Origin: an uncultured Chitinophagaceae bacterium
GTDB lineage: Bacteria > Bacteroidota > Bacteroidia > Chitinophagales > Chitinophagaceae
DNA: 5,677 bases
Direction of reading: 5' to 3'
NCBI GenBank assembly: GCA_903832075.1
Contig: CAILAF010000073.1
Span: forward strand, 1-5,677
Shown here piece after piece: positions 1 to 5,677 of the stretch. Position 1 is the stretch's first letter. Every line of letters starts with the position of its first letter. The notes below the pieces were generated by a model. The model was not told where the DNA came from. It was given only the letters and a program-made list of their open reading frames with translations, and did no database searches. The position numbers were made by a program, and so were the translations under genes.

Positions 1-42
1 TGCTGTGTGTTAAACATTTTTAGTTCACTAACACTTCGATTG

Positions 43-50
43 TATATTTA
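43..50 (+). promoter_or_regulatory. possible -7 box for the GH3 gene (weak)
   Basis: TATATTTA matches the Bacteroidota -7 consensus TAnnTTTG at all fixed positions except the last. No TTG-type -33 element sits at the expected distance upstream; only a T-rich stretch is present. If it is used, transcription would begin near the palindrome at 56-69. The real promoter may lie left of the window if this gene is part of a longer operon. Confidence 0.2.
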
Positions 51-55
51 AATTC

Positions 56-69
56 TAATTGATCAATTA
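56..69. repeat. 14-bp perfect palindrome in the GH3 gene leader
   Basis: TAATTGATCAATTA reads identically on both strands and ends 14 bases before the GH3 start codon. The core TTGATCAA has no spacer, so as RNA it would form a hairpin only with an unpaired centre. It could be a dimeric regulator's operator or simply a chance product of A+T-rich DNA. Its position just before the gene is the only argument for function. Confidence 0.3.
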
Positions 70-83
70 AAAATAATTAGCGT

Positions 84-2336
84 ATGAAAAAATTAATTTT
101 GGCACTTAGTTTTTTTGCAATTCCATTTTTATTGTTTGCACAACAAAAATCAACTGAAGTTAAACTATATAAAAATAAAAATGCTTCTATTCAAGATCGT
201 ATCAATGATTTATTGAAAAGGATGACCATTGAAGAAAAAGCCGGACAATTAAATCAATTGAACGGTGGCAATTTCACTGGCCCTGCAGCGAATGATGCCG
301 GACAAAAAGCAAAGATGCAAATGGTACGCGAAGGAAAAGTTGGGTCATTCTTAAATGTTACGGGTGCAATTGAAACTAAGGCTGCACAAAAGGTTGCCGT
401 TGAAGAAAGCAGATTGGGCATTCCGTTATTATTTGCGTTTGATGTTATTCATGGTTATAAAACAATTTTTCCAATTCCTTTAGCCGAAGCATGTAGTTGG
501 GATATTCCGCAAATAGAAAAAAATTCTTCTATTGCTGCGAAAGAAGCTGCTGCTGCGGGTTTGCATTGGACTTTTGCTCCAATGTGCGATATAAGTAATG
601 ATCCTCGTTGGGGAAGAGTAATGGAAGGTGCTGGAGAGGATACTTATTATGGTGCTGTTGTTGCAGCAGCAAGAGTTAAAGGTTTGCAAGGAAATTTAAA
701 TGATGATGCACATATTCTTTCAACAGTAAAACATTTTGCCGTCTATGGTGCAGTTGAGGCAGGAAGAGAATACAATAATGTAGACGTTTCAAGATTTTCT
801 TTATGGAATAAATATTTACCACCTTATAAAGCTGCTATAGATGCCGGTGCTGCAACTGTGATGAATTCTTTCAATGTATTTGAAGGAGTTCCAGCAAGTG
901 GGAATAAATATTTAGTGAAAGATGTTTTGTTAAATAAATGGAAGTTCAAAGGTTTTGTGGTGAGCGATTGGAGTTCATTCAGTGAAATGATTAATCATGG
1001 TTATGCAGCAAATGGAAAAGATGCTGCTTATAAAGCTATTTCAGCAGGAAGTATGATGGATATGGAATCTAAAGTGATGATTGAAAATTTACCACAATTA
1101 GTAAAAGAAGGAAAAATATCTATTCAAGAAGTTGATAATGCAGTACAAAGAATTTTATATTATAAATTCAAGTTGGGTTTATTTGATGAACCCTACAAAT
1201 TTTCTGATGAACAAAGGGAAGCAGCAACAGAACTTTCAAAAGAGAATAGGGCCGAAGCAAGAAAAGCGGCTGATGCATCAATTGTTTTATTAAAAAATGA
1301 TCATCATGCTTTGCCAATTTCATCTTCCATAAAAAAAATTGCATTGATTGGTTATTATGCGAAAAGTAAAGAAGATCTTTTTGATTTTTGGATTGCAAAT
1401 GGAAGTGCGAATGATGCAATAACTATTTATGATGGATTGAAAAATAAATATGGTAATGCAATTGAATACTCGCAAGGATATAATGCTGATGCAACAACCA
1501 ATGATGAATTAATTAATGCTGCAGTTCAATCAGCTTCATCATCAGATATTGTTTTAGTAAATATTGGCATTAGCGGAAAAATGGCTGGAGAGGATAGAGC
1601 ATTGGCTTATCCTGAAATTCCTGAATCACAAATTCAATTATTGAAAGCATTACAAAAAACAGGAAAACCAATTGTAGCATTGGTTTCCAGCGGAAGACCT
1701 TTGATACTGACAAAAATTCAACTTTTAGTTTCCTCTATTGTTCAATGTTGGATATTAGGAACAGAAACAGGAAATGCAGTTGCAGATGTTTTATCCGGTG
1801 ATTATAATCCTTCAGCTAAAACAGTCATGAGTTTTCCTTATGCTATTGGGCAAATTCCGGTGTACTATAATCATTTCAATACTAACAGACCTTTGCCAAC
1901 TGATAATGATGGTAATTGGTATTCTCGTTATAGAGACATACCGAATGCACCTTTATTTCCTTTTGGTTTTGGCTTAAGTTATACAAATTATGAGTATAGT
2001 AATTTGCAAATAAACAAAACGGCGATTAGAAGTTCAGATGAATTAATTGTAAAAGTAACCGTTGCTAATTCTGGTAAGTTTGATGGCGAAGAAATTGTAC
2101 AATTATATATACGTGATGTAACTGCTTCACTTATCAGACCTGTAAAAGAGTTAAAATCTTTCCAAAAAATAAAATTGAAAGCAGCAGAAGTTAAAGAGGT
2201 CATATTTAAATTAACCTCAAAAGACTTGTCATTTTATGATTCGAATGGAATATTGCATTTGGAGCCGGGTGCTTTCAAAGTCTTTGTTGGTGGTAATTCT
2301 GAGCATGTTTTAGAAAAAGATTTTATTGTTCAATAG
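84..2336 (+). CDS. bglX: exported GH3 beta-glucosidase, BglX type
   Basis: This is a glycoside hydrolase family 3 enzyme that should release terminal beta-linked glucose (or a related sugar) from oligosaccharides in the periplasm by a retaining mechanism. The 750 aa match the family's usual length. Residues 1-19 form a signal peptide (KK, hydrophobic core, FA|QQ), with no lipobox cysteine. The (beta/alpha)8 domain spans about 40-365 and carries DVIHG (120-124), DPRWGR (173-178), the substrate-binding KH pair (K216-H217) and the nucleophile Asp295 in VVSDW. The second GH3 domain spans about 398-635 and carries GEDR (502-505), where Glu503 is the likely acid/base, then SGRPL and FGFGLSYT. A fibronectin-III-like domain follows at about 668-738. 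There is no T9SS tail. The acid/base loop differs from standard BglX: IGIS replaces the usual LGES, and SGRPLILTK lacks the common Trp. The exact sugar and linkage cannot be read from the sequence. No terminator is evident after the stop codon. Confidence 0.95.
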   Translation: MKKLILALSFFAIPFLLFAQQKSTEVKLYKNKNASIQDRINDLLKRMTIEEKAGQLNQLNGGNFTGPAANDAGQKAKMQMVREGKVGSFLNVTGAIETKAAQKVAVEESRLGIPLLFAFDVIHGYKTIFPIPLAEACSWDIPQIEKNSSIAAKEAAAAGLHWTFAPMCDISNDPRWGRVMEGAGEDTYYGAVVAAARVKGLQGNLNDDAHILSTVKHFAVYGAVEAGREYNNVDVSRFSLWNKYLPPYKAAIDAGAATVMNSFNVFEGVPASGNKYLVKDVLLNKWKFKGFVVSDWSSFSEMINHGYAANGKDAAYKAISAGSMMDMESKVMIENLPQLVKEGKISIQEVDNAVQRILYYKFKLGLFDEPYKFSDEQREAATELSKENRAEARKAADASIVLLKNDHHALPISSSIKKIALIGYYAKSKEDLFDFWIANGSANDAITIYDGLKNKYGNAIEYSQGYNADATTNDELINAAVQSASSSDIVLVNIGISGKMAGEDRALAYPEIPESQIQLLKALQKTGKPIVALVSSGRPLILTKIQLLVSSIVQCWILGTETGNAVADVLSGDYNPSAKTVMSFPYAIGQIPVYYNHFNTNRPLPTDNDGNWYSRYRDIPNAPLFPFGFGLSYTNYEYSNLQINKTAIRSSDELIVKVTVANSGKFDGEEIVQLYIRDVTASLIRPVKELKSFQKIKLKAAEVKEVIFKLTSKDLSFYDSNGILHLEPGAFKVFVGGNSEHVLEKDFIVQ

Positions 2337-2490
2337 TGACCAAAAATAGATGTATTAGTACTTTTATTAAAAGATTTATCAACATCTTATCTAAGAACTT
2401 AAACTATATTTCATAAATTGCTTTAGTTTGCAAGTGATTTGTAGGCAGCGAATTGGCAAAATTGTTGTTCTATACAGATTATAACATTTA

Positions 2491-3288
2491 ATGGAAAAAA
2501 TTATAATGATTCAGGATAAAATTAAAATAAAAATTTCCGATTCAATTATTGCTGATAAAACTTATAAGGATACCGAGTTTAAAAATAAGGTTGTTCCTTT
2601 TGAAAGTTTTAGAAGTAGTTATCATAAATTTAATACTGCATATTCTTTTCCATTATCAAAAACAGGAAATTTTCTTTTTAAAAGAACTATTGATATTTTC
2701 TTTTCATCATTCTTGATTCTTACAGTTCTTTCATGGCTAATTCCAATCATTGGAATTATTATTTTATTAGATTCTAAAGGACCAGTTTTTTTCAAACAAA
2801 AAAGAAGAAAAAATTTGCAGAGATTGTTTACTTGCATAAAGTTTAGAACCATGTTTGTTAATGATGAAGCTGATTCTAAAGCTGCAATGGTAGATGATTC
2901 AAGAGTTACACGTGTTGGAAAGTTTTTGCGCCATTATCATTTGGATGAATTGCCTCAATTGTTTAATGTATTTTTTGGACAAATGTCATTAATTGGTCCT
3001 CGTCCATATATGATTGCTGAAGATGATCGTTATGAAAGTGTAATTAAAGAATATGAGCTTCGTTATATGGTTAAGCCGGGAATTACAGGATTGGCACAGT
3101 CTTTAGGCGAGTTTGGTTACACAGAAGATATTCAACAAATGAAAGAACGAGTTGAATTAGATATTATTTATGCAAAGAAATGGTCTGTTTGGATGGATCT
3201 TCAAATTGCTGGAAGAACTTTTTTAGAAGTATTTGGTATAAAAATGAATAATCAATCTGTTCAAACAGTTTTACAGAATCATCAATAA
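2491..3288 (+). CDS. stand-alone undecaprenyl-phosphate sugar phosphotransferase (monotopic phosphoglycosyl transferase)
   Basis: This bacterial sugar transferase family member transfers a sugar-1-phosphate from a UDP-sugar to undecaprenyl phosphate at the inner membrane. That is the first step of exopolysaccharide, capsule or O-antigen assembly. The catalytic domain runs from about residue 61 to 250. It contains FKRTID (63-68), one hydrophobic segment (about 69-93, with Pro85 as a likely re-entrant helix break), GPVFFKQ (97-103), KFRTM (117-121), the catalytic Asp152-Glu153 dyad in LDELPQ, IGPRP (168-172) and KPGITG (195-200). The 265 aa fall well short of the roughly 460-aa WcaJ-type proteins, because the four-helix N-terminal half and its nucleotide-binding-like domain are absent. 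About 60 polar residues of no recognised family take their place. The C-terminal half most resembles the WcaJ/exopolysaccharide branch, but the donor sugar cannot be assigned. ATG 2506, five codons later, is an equally plausible start. No glycosyltransferase, flippase or polymerase gene is adjacent, and a strong terminator follows. Confidence 0.93.
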   Translation: MEKIIMIQDKIKIKISDSIIADKTYKDTEFKNKVVPFESFRSSYHKFNTAYSFPLSKTGNFLFKRTIDIFFSSFLILTVLSWLIPIIGIIILLDSKGPVFFKQKRRKNLQRLFTCIKFRTMFVNDEADSKAAMVDDSRVTRVGKFLRHYHLDELPQLFNVFFGQMSLIGPRPYMIAEDDRYESVIKEYELRYMVKPGITGLAQSLGEFGYTEDIQQMKERVELDIIYAKKWSVWMDLQIAGRTFLEVFGIKMNNQSVQTVLQNHQ

Positions 3289-3321
3289 TTTTCAGAATAT
3301 TTTTCCTTATAATTTTAATTT

Positions 3322-3348
3322 AATGACCGCTACTTGCGGTCATTTTTT
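3322..3348 (+). terminator. rho-independent terminator after the sugar transferase gene
   Basis: A perfect 9-bp stem (AATGACCGC pairing with GCGGTCATT) closes a 5-base loop, TACTT, and runs directly into a T tract. It lies 33 bases beyond the sugar transferase stop codon. The T tract is present on the + side only, because the other side reads AAATTAAAA, so it terminates rightward transcription. It separates the sugar transferase from the gene pair downstream. Confidence 0.88.
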
Positions 3349-3371
3349 ATTCAGTAATGCCATAAAAATTA

Positions 3372-3390
3372 CAATACTTCAAAAGTATTG
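3372..3390. repeat. 8-bp inverted repeat with 3-base loop, running into TTGA repeats
   Basis: CAATACTT and AAGTATTG pair perfectly around a CAA loop. The right arm runs into three tandem TTGA units (3388-3399). On the + strand no T tract follows, so it is not a rightward terminator. Read on the - strand, the stem is followed by TAATTTTTATG, which resembles a weak leftward terminator, but no leftward gene is present to need it. It could equally be a regulator-binding site for the genes starting at 3512. Confidence 0.4.
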
Positions 3391-3449
3391 ATTGATTGAT
3401 AAATATTAGTTGTCAATTTTTTATTGAATGAGAAGTATCAACGTGCTTG

Positions 3450-3463
3450 ATGATGACAATCAT
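3450..3463. promoter_or_regulatory. FNR/CRP-family-like operator upstream of the baeRF-usp pair
   Basis: ATGAT-GACA-ATCAT is a perfect 5-bp inverted repeat with a 4-base spacer. It matches the FNR consensus TTGAT-N4-ATCAA at eight of ten positions, with the outermost base changed symmetrically in both halves. It lies 48 bases before the start codon at 3512. A weak -7-like element (TAGTTTCA, 3486-3493) would place the site's centre at about -41 to -44, where FNR-type activators commonly bind. In A+T-rich DNA such a match can arise by chance, and no regulator gene is in view. Confidence 0.35.
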
Positions 3464-3511
3464 AGTTTCCATAGGTGTTTAAAGGTAGTTTCACTATCTA
3501 AATAGCACTAT

Positions 3512-4609
3512 ATGAATTCAGTTGTAACTCCCGAAATAAGAGAAGTAATGGAAGCAGTGCATTATCGTCCTGCAGTATCAATCATCATTCCTTTTAAGTC
3601 AAAAATAAATTTGCAAACAGAAATTAAGCATTCTCTTAAAATAGCAGCTGATAAAGTTGAGCGAGAATTGACTACAAATTTTTCCGAAGAAATATCATCT
3701 TTAGTAATGAAAAAACTCAGAAATATTATCAACGATATAAAACTTGATACCAATAAAAAAAGTATTGCTATTTATGTATCTCCCGTATTTGAAAAAGTAT
3801 TGTATCTCGATATTGCAGTTGAAGAAAAAATTATTGTGGATGAATCATTTGAAATTCGCGATCTTATTTATAGTAAAAAGCAATTAAATAAATATCTTGT
3901 TTTATTGCTTAGCGGAAAAGAGATTAAAATATATCTCGGTAATTCAACTACATTTATTCGAATATTATCTCATACTCCCGAATCGGTTAATGCTTATGTG
4001 AATGAGCCAACAGAAAGAGTTGCAAACTTTTCAGATACTTCTGAATATAAAGAGGTATTGATGGAAAAATTTTTACATCATATCGATCATGAACTTTCTG
4101 AAATATTAAATGTGTATCATCTACCTCTTTTTGTATTAGGTGCAGAAAGAATCTCAGGTCATTTTAAAAATATTTCAAAACATGCCGAAACTGTTGCAGA
4201 ATACATTCATGGTAATTATGAGAATACAAGTTTGCAAGAATTGAAAGAACTTTTGAAGCCACATATCAATCAATTGAAAATTGATAATCAAAAAAAAATA
4301 TTGAATCAATTAGAAGAAGCTGCGGGAAGCAAAAAATTGGTTTTTGGAATGAAAGAAGTTTGGCATGAAGCTATGAATCTTAAAGGTCGACTATTAGTTG
4401 TTGAAAAAAATTATATGTATGCTGCACAACATAGTAGTGTGAAAGATGTGATTTATAAAGCTCTTGCTCCGGATGATAACTTTTCTTGTATCAAAGATGC
4501 TGTGGATGAAATAATTGAAACAGTTTTAGGAAATGGTGGCGATGTTGAGTTTGTTGAAAAAGATGTTTTAAAATCTTATCATCACATTGCCCTCATCAAA
4601 TTTTATTGA
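3512..4609 (+). CDS. putative bacterial archaeo-eukaryotic release-factor-like protein (baeRF family 3)
   Basis: I recognise this 365-aa soluble protein as resembling the bacterial relatives of the archaeal/eukaryotic release factor eRF1 and Pelota, family 3. Members of that group are predicted to act at the ribosome in rescue, quality control or hibernation; a biochemical role is not established to my knowledge. The N-terminal part shows the typical PAVSIIIPF strand (20-28), then a long helical stretch and the FEIRDLIY...YLVLLLSGKEIKIYLG block (about 113-143). The middle (about 180-235) is helical. The C-terminal third has an L7Ae/eRF1-domain-3-like pattern: MKEVWHEAMNLKGRLLVVEK (280-299) and a final GNGGDVEFV...IALIKFY (340-365). 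No GGQ peptide-release tripeptide is present, so classical peptidyl-tRNA hydrolysis is not supported. There is no signal peptide or membrane segment. ATG 3512 is chosen because it retains the N-terminal helix; ATG 3548 is an alternative. It is followed after 16 bases by the usp gene, so the two are probably co-transcribed. Confidence 0.68.
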   Translation: MNSVVTPEIREVMEAVHYRPAVSIIIPFKSKINLQTEIKHSLKIAADKVERELTTNFSEEISSLVMKKLRNIINDIKLDTNKKSIAIYVSPVFEKVLYLDIAVEEKIIVDESFEIRDLIYSKKQLNKYLVLLLSGKEIKIYLGNSTTFIRILSHTPESVNAYVNEPTERVANFSDTSEYKEVLMEKFLHHIDHELSEILNVYHLPLFVLGAERISGHFKNISKHAETVAEYIHGNYENTSLQELKELLKPHINQLKIDNQKKILNQLEEAAGSKKLVFGMKEVWHEAMNLKGRLLVVEKNYMYAAQHSSVKDVIYKALAPDDNFSCIKDAVDEIIETVLGNGGDVEFVEKDVLKSYHHIALIKFY

Positions 4610-4625
4610 GTTAAAAATCCTTTTT

Positions 4626-5474
4626 ATGAAAACAATAATAGTAGCAATCGATTATTCTCCGGCTGCTTTGAATGCAGCTCAATATGCTACAAATATGGCC
4701 TTGGGAATCAATGCAAATTTATTTTTGCTTCATGTGTTTCAAACTCCAATCATTTATAGTAAAGTGCCATTAGCGTTAAGCGACGAAAGTATAATTCATG
4801 TTGCGGCAAATGAAGAACATATAAAAGATGAGGCAGACAAAAATTTAATGAAATTGAAAGATGAACTGATAATGAAAACAGGAGGTAAAATAAATGTTGA
4901 TGCTGAAATGAGATTTGGCGTTTTTTTTGGAGAGTTAAAAAATGTTTGCAAAAAAATACAACCATATGCTGTTATCATGGGTAGCCAGGGAACTACATCA
5001 GCCGAGCGATTTGTTTTTGGCGGTCATGCAATCTTTGCTATGACTCATTTAAAATGGCCATTGATAACAGTTCCCTTAAATGCAAAATATTCTTTTATAA
5101 AGAAAGTTGCGCTTGCTTGTGATTTTGATGGGGCAATTGATATTACACCGTTTGATGAAATTGAATTATTGGTTAAAGATCTTGATGCAGAATTGAATGT
5201 TGTAAATACAGGAGTGAATGAAAGTGTTGATGAAAAAGTTAGTGCTGAAGTTGATTTGATTAAAGAAAAATTAGCATCATTAAATCCTGCTTACCATTTT
5301 ATTACTTCTGAAGATACTGATGAAGCAATCATGGATTTTGCAGAAACAAATAATATTGATTTGTTGATTGTATTACCAAAGAAGCATGATTTTTTTGAAA
5401 AATTAATGCATCGAAGTCATACCAAGCAATTTGTCTTGCATAGCCATATTCCTGTCATGGCACTTCACCAATAA
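4626..5474 (+). CDS. tandem-domain universal stress protein (UspA family)
   Basis: This cytoplasmic protein of 282 aa has two UspA domains in a row. Domain 1 (about 1-150) begins MKTIIVAIDYS, the canonical first strand with Asp9. It ends with the nucleotide-binding loop GSQG...FGG (119-133), which fits G-2X-G-9X-G except that the last position is Gly rather than Ser/Thr, and then WPLITVP. Domain 2 (about 158-282) keeps the fold pattern (KKVALACDFDG...DLLIVLP...SHIPVMALH) but has lost the glycine motif: LPKKHDFFEKLMHRSH stands in its place. Domain 1 could therefore bind ATP, while domain 2 is probably structural or regulatory. USPs typically respond to starvation, hypoxia or redox stress. ATG 4626 is preferred over the in-frame TTG at 4587, because the TTG would overlap the preceding gene and add 13 residues that do not belong to the domain. 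It is the second gene of the pair with the baeRF-like protein. Confidence 0.93.
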   Translation: MKTIIVAIDYSPAALNAAQYATNMALGINANLFLLHVFQTPIIYSKVPLALSDESIIHVAANEEHIKDEADKNLMKLKDELIMKTGGKINVDAEMRFGVFFGELKNVCKKIQPYAVIMGSQGTTSAERFVFGGHAIFAMTHLKWPLITVPLNAKYSFIKKVALACDFDGAIDITPFDEIELLVKDLDAELNVVNTGVNESVDEKVSAEVDLIKEKLASLNPAYHFITSEDTDEAIMDFAETNNIDLLIVLPKKHDFFEKLMHRSHTKQFVLHSHIPVMALHQ

Positions 5475-5587
5475 GTGCAATAAATATTTTGAATAGTAAA
5501 TTATACTAATGATTATATTCTTTTAAATCATCAGAAATTATTTGTGAATTAACAAATCATTTTGATGCAATTTTTTAGGATCCTGCC

Positions 5588-5605
5588 AAGCCATCATTGG
5601 CTTTT
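5588..5605 (+). terminator. possible weak terminator after usp
   Basis: AAGCCA and TGGCTT form a 6-bp stem around a TCAT loop, ending in a short T run (TTTT, then ATAAT). It lies 113 bases beyond the usp stop codon. The stem is short and the T tract brief. A competing pairing, GCCAA with TTGGC (5585-5601), uses the same bases. It may end the baeRF-usp transcript or may just be chance. A T6 run at 5571-5576 has no good stem directly before it. Confidence 0.3.
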
Positions 5606-5637
5606 ATAATAAAGGACATTTATATCCTTAATTATTT

Positions 5638-5645
5638 TACCTTTG
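5638..5645 (+). promoter_or_regulatory. Bacteroidota -7 promoter element for a gene beyond the right edge
   Basis: TACCTTTG matches the TAnnTTTG consensus exactly and is followed by C, as is common in this phylum. Where the -33 TTG would be expected (about 5615-5621) there is only ACATTTA, so the upstream element is weak. Transcription would start near 5650-5653 and run rightward out of the window. No start codon of the downstream gene is in view. Confidence 0.5.
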
Positions 5646-5677
5646 CATTCTCAAAGCATATATTGTTTAGCAGCCAA

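Noticed and set aside
480..689. Open frame on the - strand inside the GH3 gene.
   Set aside because: Its composition is low-complexity (Cys/Ser/Thr-rich) with no recognisable domain, and it is antisense to a conserved catalytic region. It is a shadow of the real gene.
1168..1419. Open frame on the - strand inside the GH3 gene.
   Set aside because: It has no recognisable domain and a His/Leu/Phe-rich translation typical of antisense A+T-rich coding DNA.
1988..2203. Open frame on the - strand inside the GH3 gene.
   Set aside because: It is antisense to the fibronectin-III-like domain, with no family features and no promoter or spacing that would suggest a gene.
2337..2490. Possible terminator or promoter between the GH3 and sugar transferase genes: short repeats CTTTT/AAAAG (2361-2373) and AAGAT/ATCTT (2371-2388), and TTAGTTTG (2423-2430).
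   Set aside because: The stems are only five A+T-rich pairs and no T tract follows. TTAGTTTG misses the -7 consensus at its second base and has no TTG at the right distance upstream.
2622..2852. Open frame on the - strand inside the sugar transferase gene.
   Set aside because: It is entirely antisense to the conserved catalytic domain and has no domain of its own.
3562..3753. Open frame on the - strand inside the baeRF-like gene.
   Set aside because: It is a short antisense shadow. Its hydrophobic look comes from reading Lys/Glu-rich helix codons in reverse.
4587..4625. An in-frame TTG at 4587 that would lengthen the universal stress protein by 13 residues.
   Set aside because: It would overlap the preceding gene and place non-family residues before MKTIIVAIDYS, the usual USP beginning. 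ATG 4626 is the better start.
4750..4978. Two overlapping open frames on the - strand inside the usp gene.
   Set aside because: Both are antisense to the UspA domain, overlap each other in different frames and contain no recognisable domain.
5509..5557. A+T-rich inverted repeats ATGATT/AATCAT (5509-5531) and ATTTGT/ACAAAT (5540-5557) after usp.
   Set aside because: Six-base A+T stems with 12- and 6-base loops are expected by chance here, and the T6 run at 5571 is not adjacent to either stem.
1..5677. CRISPR array, tRNA or rRNA gene, insertion sequence, attachment site or toxin-antitoxin pair.
   Set aside because: I saw no regularly spaced repeats, cloverleaf or rRNA-like segments, transposase motifs, terminal inverted repeats with target duplications, or small paired genes. 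The four genes and short spacers account for the window.

Overview
The window looks like chromosomal DNA from a member of the Bacteroidota, probably a sphingobacterial or Chitinophagaceae-like lineage, although the family-level placement is a guess. The support is fourfold. The DNA is A+T-rich, roughly two thirds by eye. There are no clear Shine-Dalgarno sequences in front of the four genes. An exact Bacteroidota -7 box (TAnnTTTG) lies at the right edge. The proteins also have Bacteroidota flavour: a BglX-type GH3 enzyme with a signal peptide ending in FAQ, and a baeRF-like protein next to a tandem universal stress protein. All four genes are on the + strand and appear intact.

Layout: 1-83 is a leader containing a 14-bp perfect palindrome. 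84-2336 encodes an exported GH3 beta-glucosidase. 2337-2490 is an unremarkable gap. 2491-3288 encodes a stand-alone membrane-anchored sugar-phosphate transferase (phosphoglycosyl transferase), followed by a strong intrinsic terminator at 3322-3348. 3349-3511 is an intergenic stretch with a hairpin, a short TTGA repeat and an FNR/CRP-like palindrome. 3512-4609 encodes a 365-aa protein that I read as a bacterial archaeo-eukaryotic release-factor-like protein (baeRF family 3). Sixteen bases later, 4626-5474 encodes a two-domain universal stress protein. 5475-5677 holds a weak hairpin and a promoter-like element for a gene beyond the right edge.

Functionally there are two separate themes. The first two genes concern carbohydrate: periplasmic beta-glucoside hydrolysis, and initiation of a lipid-linked surface glycan. 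They are not obviously one operon or one pathway. The last two genes form a tight transcription unit that joins a putative ribosome-associated, eRF1/Pelota-like protein to a stress-responsive nucleotide-binding protein. This pair, set apart by the terminator upstream and possibly controlled by an FNR-like site, is the most interesting part of the window: a candidate stress-linked translation or ribosome quality-control module. That role is inferred from family membership and gene order and is not shown by the sequence itself.
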